Below are positions 56,122 to 64,000 of a DNA stretch of 64,000 nt, piece after piece (the first letter of the stretch is position 1; every line of letters begins with the position of its first letter). Origin of the DNA: Candidatus Babelota bacterium. Its GTDB lineage: Bacteria > Babelota > Babeliae > Babelales > Babelaceae. The notes under the pieces were generated by a model. The model saw nothing but the letters and a program-made list of their open reading frames with translations, was not told the origin of the DNA and did no database searches. The DNA is taken from contig JABDCP010000002.1 of NCBI GenBank assembly GCA_013288045.1, positions 62,001-126,000 of the forward strand, written 5' to 3'. The position numbers and the translations under genes are program-made.

Positions 56122-57750
56122 ATGAAGAAATATATTCTCTGTTGTATCATCACGGTCATGCACAGCATGGTCGAAGCAAAAGCTCCACGTCTCATGGTCT
56201 TTATTATTATCGACCAATTTTCGGCACACTATATCCCGAAGTTAAATCCCTTTTTAACAGGAGGTCTTAAATTTCTCTCAGAAGAAGGCATCTCTTACGT
56301 AAACGCATTCTACGATCAAAGTATGCCAGCTACTGCTCCCGGGCATGCGCTCCTATCGACAGGAACCTATGCCAGCTTTCATGGTGTTATCAATAACCTA
56401 TGGTACGATGTAGAAGGGAAAAAAGTTCGATGCGATAGCGATGATAGGCCTCAATCAGCGGTATTTGCCCCCGATGGGAGCTTATATTGCAATGGAAAAT
56501 CTTCAAAAAATCTCTTAGCCGATACGTTTGCGGATCAATGTATGATGCATTCATATCCACATGCTCACAATGAAGTATGGGCCTTATCGCTGAAGAGTAG
56601 AGCTTCAATCATGCTCGCAGGCAAATTGGGCAAACCCCTCTGGCTTGATAGCAAGACCGGTTCGTTCACGTCGAGCAAAGCTTATTTTGAGAAACTACCT
56701 AGTTGGGTCATCGAGTTTAATAAGGAAAAGAACCTTGCAGAAAAAACTGAAGTCACCTGGAAACCATTTTTTGATTGTTCAAGTCCTGCCTATGCATTCA
56801 AAGAGATTGACAATTACCGCTATAGCTCACTTGAAAAATCGTTAGTTGGAAAAACCCTGCCAATTGAGCCGAAGGATTACAAATCAATCTTTTCAAAAAC
56901 ACCCGAATCGAATCAGCTCCTTCTTGATCTTGGTCTTTCCTGCATCAATACCCACTACACGGGAAAAGAGACTGATCGATTAATCGTGTACCTGAGCTTA
57001 AGTACTCTTGATAAAACAAGTCATACTTTTGGCCCTCAAAGTAAAGATGTGATAGATCTACTGTACCATATCGATCATCAGCTCAAAGAGTTTATGACCC
57101 AGGTATATGCAAAGGTACCCAAAGAGGAGGTCCTCTTTGTGCTCACAGCAGATCATGGAGCACCCCCTATCCCGGAGATTCTTAATAACCAGGGATTCTC
57201 GTTAGCTCGTCGCCTTAACTATCCCACTATCATCGAACATATTAATCTGCTCATCGAAAATAAATGCGGTATCAAAGGAATAGTGCAACATTTTAAAGAA
57301 CCTCAACTGTACCTGAATCAATCGATTCTATCCTCATTAACTGAAGCGATGCAACAAACCATCTATGCACTGATTAAGAACTATATACAGAGCCTACCCG
57401 GTGTTCGAAGGACTTGGACTTTTGAAGAACTTCGCAGGGAAACCTTTGAGGCCTATGATCTTGATAGGTACATGCAACGGCAACTATATAAAGGACGCAG
57501 TGGCCAGATTTTTTATGCTATCAGCCCCTATGTTATGCTCGATGCGAACACTACAGGCACCTCTCATAGCAGCGAATTTGCTTATGATACCCAGGTTCCA
57601 CTCATCTTTTACCAAAAAGGAACCTGCATGAAAAAAAGAGTTACAAAAAATGTGTATATCCCACAGGTAGTTGTCTCACTTGCAACGATGTACAATGTAC
57701 CAAGACCTTCTGCAGCTGCTGCGGAAGTATTACCCGAACTACCCGTATAA
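56122..57750 (+). CDS. Secreted alkaline phosphatase/phosphodiesterase superfamily protein (PafA-like)
   Basis: 542 residues with a signal peptide (about 1-19). Metal-binding Asp at IIDQFS, the nucleophile segment QSMPATAPGHALLSTGTY (Thr), HGVINNLWYD, HTFGPQSKDVIDLL, and LTADHGAP with a later histidine (SHSSEF) give the complete two-metal core of the alkaline phosphatase superfamily, closest in pattern to PafA. It would release phosphate from monoesters or cleave diesters in the periplasm. AAGGA precedes the ATG. Followed by a small secreted protein 14 bp downstream. Confidence 0.8.
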   Translation: MKKYILCCIITVMHSMVEAKAPRLMVFIIIDQFSAHYIPKLNPFLTGGLKFLSEEGISYVNAFYDQSMPATAPGHALLSTGTYASFHGVINNLWYDVEGKKVRCDSDDRPQSAVFAPDGSLYCNGKSSKNLLADTFADQCMMHSYPHAHNEVWALSLKSRASIMLAGKLGKPLWLDSKTGSFTSSKAYFEKLPSWVIEFNKEKNLAEKTEVTWKPFFDCSSPAYAFKEIDNYRYSSLEKSLVGKTLPIEPKDYKSIFSKTPESNQLLLDLGLSCINTHYTGKETDRLIVYLSLSTLDKTSHTFGPQSKDVIDLLYHIDHQLKEFMTQVYAKVPKEEVLFVLTADHGAPPIPEILNNQGFSLARRLNYPTIIEHINLLIENKCGIKGIVQHFKEPQLYLNQSILSSLTEAMQQTIYALIKNYIQSLPGVRRTWTFEELRRETFEAYDLDRYMQRQLYKGRSGQIFYAISPYVMLDANTTGTSHSSEFAYDTQVPLIFYQKGTCMKKRVTKNVYIPQVVVSLATMYNVPRPSAAAAEVLPELPV

Positions 57751-57764
57751 AGAAAGGACATGCT

Positions 57765-57944
57765 ATGAAAATGCTCTCGTACAAAAGTATCTTAGGCATC
57801 ATGATCTTACTGCTCAATGCTACGCTAAGCTGCCAACCAACACCGGACTTTAGGTTTGACTCAGATGGTGCGCTCGCCTACTCAATTCATGGTGGCTACC
57901 GAAAATTACCGCGCGTAGGGTTTACCCGTTGCGACTGCAACTAA
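57765..57944 (+). CDS. 59-residue secreted or lipid-anchored peptide
   Basis: Too short for standard gene calls. AAAGGA stands 8 bases before the ATG. Residues 1-22 are a signal peptide ending TLSC (imperfect lipobox, Cys23); the mature part of 37 residues is rich in Gly, Tyr, Arg and Asp and ends with a C-x-C. It is 14 bp after the phosphatase gene and probably cotranscribed. No family recognised. Confidence 0.55.
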   Translation: MKMLSYKSILGIMILLLNATLSCQPTPDFRFDSDGALAYSIHGGYRKLPRVGFTRCDCN

Positions 57945-57948
57945 GGCT

Positions 57949-58251
57949 CTAGCCTAACACTTTGTACGTTTTTCGTTCAGCTTCTAAGAGTATCTTCTTT
58001 TTTTCAATGCCTCGGTTATTACCACCAAGGGATCCATCAGAGCAGATAACTCTGTGGCATGGAATTGCAGGATTATTATTATGTTTCATGATCGTCCCGA
58101 CAGCTCTAAAAGCTCGGGGACTCCCTGCGCGCTCTGCCACCTCTTTGTAGCTTAGGGTGGTTCCCTCAGGTATTGAGTATACGACCTCGAGCACTCTCTG
58201 CTTAAAGAGACTTTTCATCGCAGCACCTTTTATAAATCCTGGATCTTTCAT
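57949..58251 (-). CDS. ogt: Methylated-DNA-cysteine methyltransferase, catalytic domain only
   Basis: 100 residues (89 if the ATG at 58218 is used, which has AAGGTG upstream). The domain contains YSIPEGTTLSYKEVAERAG, FRAVGTIMKHNNNPAIPCHR with the acceptor cysteine, and GSLGG. It lacks the N-terminal domain of Ogt/Ada, like some archaeal and minimal forms. It repairs O6-alkylguanine by self-alkylation, so each protein works once. Lies 17 bp after the M3 peptidase gene, likely cotranscribed. Confidence 0.85.
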   Translation of the reverse strand: MKDPGFIKGAAMKSLFKQRVLEVVYSIPEGTTLSYKEVAERAGSPRAFRAVGTIMKHNNNPAIPCHRVICSDGSLGGNNRGIEKKKILLEAERKTYKVLG

Positions 58252-58268
58252 GATGCACCAACCTTGGT

Positions 58269-60350
58269 CTAAAGGCCCAAATCCTTAAAGAAGGCATCAG
58301 TAGAAGGTTCACGTCCGAGGAACGTTCTCAAAAGTTCTTCTGGATCGGTACCGCCGCCCTTACTTAACACTTCATTCACGTATTTTGCGCCAATCTCAGG
58401 GTTTCGTAACCCATGCTGCTTAATCTGCGCAAACAGATCTAAAGCAAATACCTCCGACCAGAGATACCCATAGTAGTTCGGACCATAGCCTGAAAGATGC
58501 ACAAAGGAACAGTACCCTTTATTAAGTGGATCGGAAACGATGTAGGGACGGATTCTTTCGGTTACTGAGCGCCATAGTGCCTCAACTGGCTTCTGCCCCC
58601 CAAGATAGTAATCAAGAGAAAGTCTTGCAAAAGATATTTGTCTCAGCATCGAATCCCCTGTTCCCACGTGCTTGCTGGCGATACAATTTTTAATAATCTC
58701 ATCAGGCAGGGGCTCCTTGGTTGTTACGTGGGAACTTACTGCCTTAAGAATCTGAGGATCCCACAACCACTGCTCAAGCATCTGTGATGGCATCTCAACA
58801 AAGTCTTGCTTTGTAGCAGTTCCTGAAGTAGTTGCAAATTCAGTTGCTCCAAGAAGTGAGTGAATGGCGTGGCCAAATTCGTGGAAAAAAGTTCGAACTT
58901 CAGAACGTTTAAGCAAGGTCGGCTGACCTGGCATTGAAGCGGTAAAATTGAGAAAAAGTACCCCTACACCTGGCAGTATGCGGCCATCTGGCTCTTCAAG
59001 CGCAGGAACTATTCTCACATAGCCTGCATGAGTATATTTATGTGGTCTTGGAAACAAATCGAGAATTATCATACCACGATAGTGCCCCTTCTTATATACG
59101 GCATAGGCCTGCAAATCGTCATACCACAGATGTATCTTCTTCATATTTGTAAAGCAGATACCAAAAAACTCTTCATAGACTTTAAGAAGAGCCGGTAGGG
59201 TATAATCTAGGGGAAAATACTCAGCAATTTTTGTTTCATCTACTTGGAAATGTTTCCTCTTATACCATTCATAAACTAAGGGAACATCCCAAGGTTGAAT
59301 CTTGCCATCTTTAAGAGTGACTGAGGGTGGAAGATCTTTTAAGAAAAGCTCTAGCTCCTTTTGCGCCTTTGGATAGGCCCTTTTAAGCATAACGTCAAGA
59401 AACTCATCGACCCTTTCAGAGTTCTTGGCCATCTGATTCTCTAAAGTATACTGTGCAGAGCTGGTATAGCCTAGGATTTTTGCGAGCTCATCACTTACTG
59501 CTAGTATCTGCTCTAATACCTTCTCGTTTTCAGGGTAAGCCCTTTGCATATACGCATGATAGAGATTCTTCCGTGTCTTCTCAACAAGACATCGTTCAAG
59601 GACCCTTGAAACAAGCGATTGATCGACTGTAAGAATATAGGATCCATTTTCTGAGCGCTTAAAAGAATTTATAAAACCATCATCAAGCCCTTTCAATTCA
59701 TCTTTTGAAACCTCTATAGTTCGTCGTGAGGCAGATATATTCGTATCAAAGGCTATCTGTAGATCGGATAACTCTTTTTTCAAAGCCCTGACGCGCTCTT
59801 GCTTCTCTTTTGAAAGCTGTAGACCACTCCTTTTAAACTCCTTAAGAATCTTATCCAAAAAATAGAGCCGTTCAGGACTGAGCGATTCATGCTTTTCTGT
59901 TTCTAATCTTTGTTGGTAGGCAAGAGTAGCTCGAAATAATTTCTCATTTAATAAGAGGGCATCAATTGCATATTCCTCAAGACGAGAATATCCTTTTTCT
60001 GCTGCCTTTCTTAATTTTTCATCAGAACTCCCTACGGAGAGGATATACATAGCAGATTGTGTTATAGAAAGCTCCTCATAAGCCCTATCAAATGGAACAA
60101 GCGTGTTATCAAAAGTCCTCAAATTGTCATCTATAGGGCATATTTGATCAAGAAACTTCTGGGTGCGAGCAATAGTAGCAGTAACCATATCATCAACGCC
60201 TCCTTCAGTAGTCGGAAAGAGGTCGTGGATTTGAGGTAATTGAGAAATACAGGGGCGAGCTATGATTGAACTGCTCGTTCTATTAAGAAGAATATAGGCA
60301 CTGATAAAGAACAAGAGCACAGCTCCTACCACATATAATGCTTTCAGCAT
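58269..60350 (-). CDS. M3-family oligopeptidase (thimet/Dcp type)
   Basis: 693 residues from the ATG at 60350, which has GGAGG 7 bases upstream. An N-terminal hydrophobic helix (about 3-21) indicates periplasmic location or membrane anchoring, unusual since most M3 oligopeptidases are cytoplasmic. Zinc motif FFHEFGHAIHSLLG with the third ligand glutamate downstream (KQDFVEMPSQMLEQW) is complete. It would degrade short peptides, perhaps host-derived. The closing region (GYGPNYYGYLWSEVFALDLF) is characteristic of the family. Confidence 0.88.
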   Translation of the reverse strand: MLKALYVVGAVLLFFISAYILLNRTSSSIIARPCISQLPQIHDLFPTTEGGVDDMVTATIARTQKFLDQICPIDDNLRTFDNTLVPFDRAYEELSITQSAMYILSVGSSDEKLRKAAEKGYSRLEEYAIDALLLNEKLFRATLAYQQRLETEKHESLSPERLYFLDKILKEFKRSGLQLSKEKQERVRALKKELSDLQIAFDTNISASRRTIEVSKDELKGLDDGFINSFKRSENGSYILTVDQSLVSRVLERCLVEKTRKNLYHAYMQRAYPENEKVLEQILAVSDELAKILGYTSSAQYTLENQMAKNSERVDEFLDVMLKRAYPKAQKELELFLKDLPPSVTLKDGKIQPWDVPLVYEWYKRKHFQVDETKIAEYFPLDYTLPALLKVYEEFFGICFTNMKKIHLWYDDLQAYAVYKKGHYRGMIILDLFPRPHKYTHAGYVRIVPALEEPDGRILPGVGVLFLNFTASMPGQPTLLKRSEVRTFFHEFGHAIHSLLGATEFATTSGTATKQDFVEMPSQMLEQWLWDPQILKAVSSHVTTKEPLPDEIIKNCIASKHVGTGDSMLRQISFARLSLDYYLGGQKPVEALWRSVTERIRPYIVSDPLNKGYCSFVHLSGYGPNYYGYLWSEVFALDLFAQIKQHGLRNPEIGAKYVNEVLSKGGGTDPEELLRTFLGREPSTDAFFKDLGL

Positions 60351-60461
60351 ATGACCCCTCCGAGGAATAATGTTCATGCATGTTATAAGTCTAGTATATA
60401 CCATCAAACAATGCCCACAAGATCACTCTTATTTACGCTTTAATGCCAATCTGAAAAACTA

Positions 60462-60491
60462 TTGAGTTTATCATATGCTATTTGCTAAGAT
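60462..60491 (+). promoter_or_regulatory. Promoter of the small coiled-coil protein and TrxR-Trx genes
   Basis: TTGAGT (60462-60467) and TAAGAT (60486-60491), 18 bp spacer, 39 bp before the start codon at 60531. Confidence 0.5.
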
Positions 60492-60530
60492 AAGATTAAG
60501 GCAAGCCAATATAAAAAAAGGGTATATCTG

Positions 60531-60845
60531 ATGAAGAAACTAGTCATGCTTATAGGCATATTCTCTCTAGCACACCTGGTCTACGCAGATCACATGAATC
60601 TGAGTCCAAGTACTAAATGTGCATTTGCGCAAAAAAGACTTGAAATGACTCAAGCCCATCTACGTAAGGCAATGGAAGAGCTCACACGACTTGAAGAAAA
60701 TCGCAATACTCATGAGTATGAGCAGAAGTCACCTCATTCTCGGCCGGCACGAATTTCTGAACTGAAGAAAGAGATTGCAGAACTAGAAAAGAGTATTCCT
60801 GTGATGGAAAAATCATTACATGCTTTATGTAAAGCGATACAATAA
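60531..60845 (+). CDS. Small secreted coiled-coil protein
   Basis: 104 residues: signal peptide (about 1-19) and a mature part that is almost all helix with heptad leucines (FAQKRLEMTQAHLRKAMEEL; ISELKKEIAELEKSI), interrupted by a polar loop. Two cysteines. Likely a periplasmic dimer or a chaperone-like protein; no family recognised. Ends 9 bp before the TrxR-Trx gene, so probably cotranscribed with it. Confidence 0.6.
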   Translation: MKKLVMLIGIFSLAHLVYADHMNLSPSTKCAFAQKRLEMTQAHLRKAMEELTRLEENRNTHEYEQKSPHSRPARISELKKEIAELEKSIPVMEKSLHALCKAIQ

Positions 60846-60854
60846 GGTGGCATC

Positions 60855-62309
60855 ATGAAACCTTCACTAGGAAAGTTGATCATCGCCTCATTCCTTGGAT
60901 ATTCGACCCTTTTTGCGCCTCCTTTTTGCCCAATTGACTCGTCAAAGATCTCTGCCCTGGTCTCTCATAAGGCTCCTCTCGTTGCTGTCGCTATTATTGG
61001 CGGCGGTCCAACAGGACTTGCTGCCGCTCTACCCCCTGCACGATCAGGATATCAACCTGTAGTATTCCAAGGGCCGAAACCTGGTGGCGAATTAGCCGAG
61101 GCCCAAGTAGTTGAAAACTGGCCTGGCCTTGAAAAACTCAGTGGAGCAGCAGCCATGGAGAAATTAGAACATCAAGCACGTGAATTTGGCGCGCTGATAG
61201 TCCCTCTTGTAGTTGATGATCTCGATGTAACTTCATGGCCATACAAACTCACTCTTAATAATGGCACCCATGTCTATGCATTAACCGTTATAATAGCCAC
61301 TGGCTCAACTCAAGGAATGCTGGGCATTGAGGGAGAACAGACTTATTGGGGCAGAGGGCTTTTCTCTTGCGGACTATGTGATGGCTCCTATGCGCATGGC
61401 AAGGATGCGGTGATTATTGGAGGGGGAGACATAGCAATTCAACGTGCCCTGCAGCTCTTACCTGAAGCCCGTCATAGCACACTCATCGTACCTGGTCCGC
61501 GTATGACTGCACATGAAAGCATGCAAGAAAAGATTAAAGGACTCGAAACTATATCGGTCCTCTATAATAAAGAAGTGAAAGAAATAGTGGGAGATGAAAA
61601 AGGAATAACCCATATCATGCTCTATGATACGGTTACTCATGAAACAAGCCCGTTCACGACAAGCTGCATCTTCCTCTCAACAGGGCTTACGCCAAATATT
61701 GAGCTCTTCAAAGGTAAGCTAGATATCACCAAAGATGGGTGCGTAACCCTTAAAGAGTGCTCACGTAGCCAAAATACTGTCCTAGAAGGTATCATGGCAG
61801 CTGGAACAGTCTCTGACCCAACGTATCGTCAAATCGCTACAATTACGGGCGACGGTAATAAAGCTGGTATGGATGCCCTTTCCTGGCTATCAAAATGGGG
61901 TTTTGATAGCACGTTGCGTCCATTGCTCTCTTCAAATCCGTATACCCCTCCGGTCATACCTCATCCGTCTATTAAGCATATTACTACCCTAAAGGAATTT
62001 GGGCGTGTACTTATGGAACCAAAGCCGGTGCTTCTTGAATTTTATGCACCCGGATGCCCTTCCTGCAGAAAAATGGAAGGTCCTCTTACCACGATAACGG
62101 AGGACTATAAGACATCTCTTAATGTCTACAAAATTGACAAAGACAAGCTCTATAGCCTTATTGAGCTCTATGATATTAATTTTATTCCTGCATTCTTACT
62201 CATGAAAAATGGTAAAGAAGTATCCCGACTTGAAGGGGAATCGAATCTTACCGGCCTTTCAGACCAAGTTAAGAAGGGTCTTGAGCAGCAAGCTCCTCAA
62301 AAGTTGTAG
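60855..62309 (+). CDS. Exported thioredoxin reductase-thioredoxin fusion
   Basis: 484 residues. A signal-like hydrophobic start (about 1-21), then a thioredoxin reductase (FAD site AIIGGGPTGLAAA, redox pair FSCGLCDG, NADPH-site VIIGGGDIAIQ, GIMAAGTVSD for FAD) to about residue 355, and a thioredoxin domain (about 375-475) with active site APGCPSCRKM and IPAFLLMKNG. Both redox centres are intact. Similar fusions occur in Mycobacterium leprae but are cytoplasmic. Export would need a source of NADPH outside the cytoplasm; if the leader is an anchor, the enzyme could face the cytoplasm. RBS AAGGTGG is near. Confidence 0.82.
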   Translation: MKPSLGKLIIASFLGYSTLFAPPFCPIDSSKISALVSHKAPLVAVAIIGGGPTGLAAALPPARSGYQPVVFQGPKPGGELAEAQVVENWPGLEKLSGAAAMEKLEHQAREFGALIVPLVVDDLDVTSWPYKLTLNNGTHVYALTVIIATGSTQGMLGIEGEQTYWGRGLFSCGLCDGSYAHGKDAVIIGGGDIAIQRALQLLPEARHSTLIVPGPRMTAHESMQEKIKGLETISVLYNKEVKEIVGDEKGITHIMLYDTVTHETSPFTTSCIFLSTGLTPNIELFKGKLDITKDGCVTLKECSRSQNTVLEGIMAAGTVSDPTYRQIATITGDGNKAGMDALSWLSKWGFDSTLRPLLSSNPYTPPVIPHPSIKHITTLKEFGRVLMEPKPVLLEFYAPGCPSCRKMEGPLTTITEDYKTSLNVYKIDKDKLYSLIELYDINFIPAFLLMKNGKEVSRLEGESNLTGLSDQVKKGLEQQAPQKL

Positions 62310-62874
62310 ATGAAAGAGGATAGGCCTCAGCGGCGCTATCGTTATAGTGCCACCACTCAGTAGCTAGCGGAGTAAATCCTTCAGCTACCATGACAGCGAC
62401 AAGGAGTTTGCGGTTAGAAAGTACTTCCTCTGGGAGATCTTCGTAATCAAGATGAGCTTTTTTAGTAAAATCATCAAAAGCAGTCGGCATAGCAAGTTCG
62501 CATCCTTGAGCATCTACCAACGTCAAGTCCACAGCAGCACCTCGATTATGAACTGATCCTTTCTTAGGATCTGCAACATAGCGTTCATCGGGGACAATAC
62601 CCCACAAAAGTTGCTGCACATAAAACGGCCGATATGCATCCCAGATTTTGAGCCCTAAACCTTTTTTTTCAAGCTTCTGTTGCACACGGTCAAGCTTCAG
62701 GGCAACAGACTTTCTGAGATATGCCTTAGCACAAGTGTAGATTGGCTTTCCCACAAAATTATCCGCTGTTGCATATTTAATATCAAGAATAATCCGAGGA
62801 TTTACTCGACTAATATCGTATAAAGGCTCATCCATAAAATTCTCTAGCTCACGTTGCAGAAAAGTTAATCCCAT
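62269..62874 (-). CDS. D-alanyl-D-alanine dipeptidase (VanX/DdpX type)
   Basis: 201 residues without signal peptide, so cytoplasmic. The VanX core is complete: DAYRPFYVQQL with the catalytic Arg, SVHNRGAAVD (zinc His and Asp), and EWWHY (catalytic Glu and third zinc His). It hydrolyses D-Ala-D-Ala, in peptidoglycan recycling or in van-type resistance; no van ligase or regulators are seen here, so recycling is more likely. Convergent with TrxR-Trx and overlapping it by 41 bp. Confidence 0.9.
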   Translation of the reverse strand: MGLTFLQRELENFMDEPLYDISRVNPRIILDIKYATADNFVGKPIYTCAKAYLRKSVALKLDRVQQKLEKKGLGLKIWDAYRPFYVQQLLWGIVPDERYVADPKKGSVHNRGAAVDLTLVDAQGCELAMPTAFDDFTKKAHLDYEDLPEEVLSNRKLLVAVMVAEGFTPLATEWWHYNDSAAEAYPLSSTTFEELAAQDPS

Positions 62875-62941
62875 GTATAACTAAGACCATGTTACATTCA
62901 AAGTATAGGCCAGCATACCAAAGTGTAAAGCATGAAGGACC

Positions 62942-62970
62942 ATGACGATCCTATCAGCTTATGCTATACT
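62942..62970 (+). promoter_or_regulatory. Promoter of the membrane protein at 63018
   Basis: ATGACG (62942-62947) and TATACT (62965-62970), 17 bp spacer, about 47 bp before the start codon. Confidence 0.45.
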
Positions 62971-63017
62971 TAGGTGATGGCATTTAAGAAGAATACACTG
63001 TATAGCTAAGGTAACGT

Positions 63018-63509
63018 ATGAGTCGATTTCAACCTGCCCTGTCCGCATTTCAAGGCACTCCAGTATGGGTCTGGGCAGTGCTTTGCTATCTTCTCATTAT
63101 TGGTATTATGGCCATGCACAAGCGTGTGGTATATGTACCGAGATTGCTTATTACACCGATTCTTATTTTTGGCGTACTCTATCGATTGAATCTATCTGAG
63201 ACCTCTGTAGTGCTTACGTTTATGTCTTTGATCTGTGGATACATTGTAGGTTTTTTCCTTACTCAGAAGGTCCCTATAAAAGTGATTAATAAAGGATCTA
63301 TCGAAATTGCCGGAACGTATACTACTTTTATCACCTTGATGCTCTTCTTTTGCATAAAGTATGCTTTTGGGTACCTTAAGGCAACCCATCCTGATTCAGC
63401 TTTCTGGTATATCTTTTTCGAAGCTCCTGTAAGCGTATTGTTTTCTGGGTATTTCTTGGGAGCAGCAAGCAGTTACCTCTACCGATGGTATATCGGAAGG
63501 AATAGATGA
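63018..63509 (+). CDS. Integral membrane protein of unknown function
   Basis: 163 residues with about five hydrophobic segments (about 16-33, 40-56, 62-80, 95-115, 130-153). It has a conserved-looking first loop (HKRVVYVPRLLITP). No transporter family signature is visible. It resembles small uncharacterised membrane-protein families by topology only. Followed by a methyltransferase gene 44 bp downstream. Confidence 0.65.
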   Translation: MSRFQPALSAFQGTPVWVWAVLCYLLIIGIMAMHKRVVYVPRLLITPILIFGVLYRLNLSETSVVLTFMSLICGYIVGFFLTQKVPIKVINKGSIEIAGTYTTFITLMLFFCIKYAFGYLKATHPDSAFWYIFFEAPVSVLFSGYFLGAASSYLYRWYIGRNR

Positions 63510-63553
63510 TCGGCTAGCTTACTTAGGAATCTAAAAATTATCGCGAGGTACCT

Positions 63554-64000
63554 ATGGCAAACAAAAATGATGTCTTTAAAACATACGATAAGATTGCTGA
63601 TTGGTTTGATGAGCATCGATCTCGAGAACTTTTTGAGAAGCCCTATCTTGATAAATTCATTTCGCTCTTAAAACCTGGCGCTCATATTCTTGATGTAGGC
63701 TGTGGCATGGGTGAGCCTATTACACAATACTTAATCAGTCGCGGACTTCAGGTAACTGGAGTTGAAGGCAGTCAGAAGCTCATTGCACTTGCTCGCGAAA
63801 GGCTTCCTGAAGGTAGATTCATACATGCTGACATGCGAATTCTTGCTCTTGGTGAGACCTTTGATGGCATTATCGTCTGGCATAGTTTATTTCATTTAAG
63901 CCAGGATTGTCAAAAAAGCATGTTTCGAGTTTTTGCCGAGCATCTTCGTCCACAAGGCATTTTGATGTTTACCTCTGGCCATCAAGAGGATGAGATATGG
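63554..64000 (+). CDS. SAM-dependent methyltransferase, class I (truncated by the window)
   Basis: 149 residues visible, no stop. The nucleotide-binding motif I is ILDVGCGMGEP, followed by the acidic VTGVEGSQKLIALA, FIHADMR and the strand FDGIIVWHSLFHL. This is a UbiE/methyltransf_25-like class I enzyme using SAM; substrate unknown. Start ATG at 63554 with GAGGT 6 bases upstream. Confidence 0.85.
   Translation, partial: MANKNDVFKTYDKIADWFDEHRSRELFEKPYLDKFISLLKPGAHILDVGCGMGEPITQYLISRGLQVTGVEGSQKLIALARERLPEGRFIHADMRILALGETFDGIIVWHSLFHLSQDCQKSMFRVFAEHLRPQGILMFTSGHQEDEIW

Overview
The window looks like chromosome from an intracellular, Gram-negative-type bacterium of the Candidatus Dependentiae (TM6) kind. 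This placement is an inference from gene content, since no rRNA gene is present. A bacterial core (BamA, FtsI with an FtsL-like partner, MurB, GroES/GroEL, part of an F-type ATP synthase, RecD2, CysS) is interspersed with many genes that carry an N-terminal signal peptide and eukaryote-like domains: Fic, MYND zinc finger, ubiquitin-specific protease, ankyrin, WD40 and J-domain-like. That mix is what a protist-dependent bacterium would use to act on its host. Coding density is high, the standard code is used, and promoters of the TTGACA/TATAAT type are easy to see.

Layout. 1-248: edge of a secreted ankyrin-like gene. 560-4207: promoter and a tandem triplet of exported Fic-MYND fusion proteins. 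4294-6868: trhO, murB and a LysE-type exporter in one run. 6863-10907: minus-strand secreted proteins (four Cache domains; degenerate J domain; an Ere/TraB-like protein). 11105-13225: thioredoxin, a 36-residue lipopeptide with its own promoter and terminator, and cysS. 13250-19232: bamA, an exported WD40 protein whose leader holds three perfect 26-bp repeats, and ftsL/ftsI. 19298-22517: class I aldolase, then groES-groEL. 22684-30193: a 1360-residue ankyrin protein, rpe, and two exported deubiquitinases. 30195-30627: gene relics and tRNA-Arg. 30675-34931: atpE-F'-F-H-A and a deoxynucleoside kinase. 35082-39623: an outer-membrane barrel candidate, a secreted unknown and recD2. 39845-45296: ankyrin paralogue pair, second J-like protein, degenerate amidase plus GerMN-like protein. 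45297-49910: a scrambled accessory patch with a tnpB relic, a long hairpin, a 0.3-kb duplication that created a gene fusion, an ankyrin protein and a group II intron-like fragment. 49911-64000: ABC-2 exporter, giant MscS channel, RecO-like protein, phosphatase, Ogt domain, M3 peptidase, exported thioredoxin reductase-thioredoxin fusion, VanX-type dipeptidase, membrane protein and a truncated methyltransferase.

The most unusual system is the three-gene Fic-MYND operon (666-4207). Each protein has a signal peptide, a Fic fold with a rewritten core motif (HPFxEGxKRLGRL instead of HPFxDGNGRxxR) and a C-terminal MYND finger. Together with the two complete USP-type proteases and the ankyrin proteins it suggests a cassette of secreted host-interaction factors. 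Several other exported proteins are catalytically degenerate family members (J domain without HPD, amidase without its zinc histidines), so repurposed folds are a recurring theme here.
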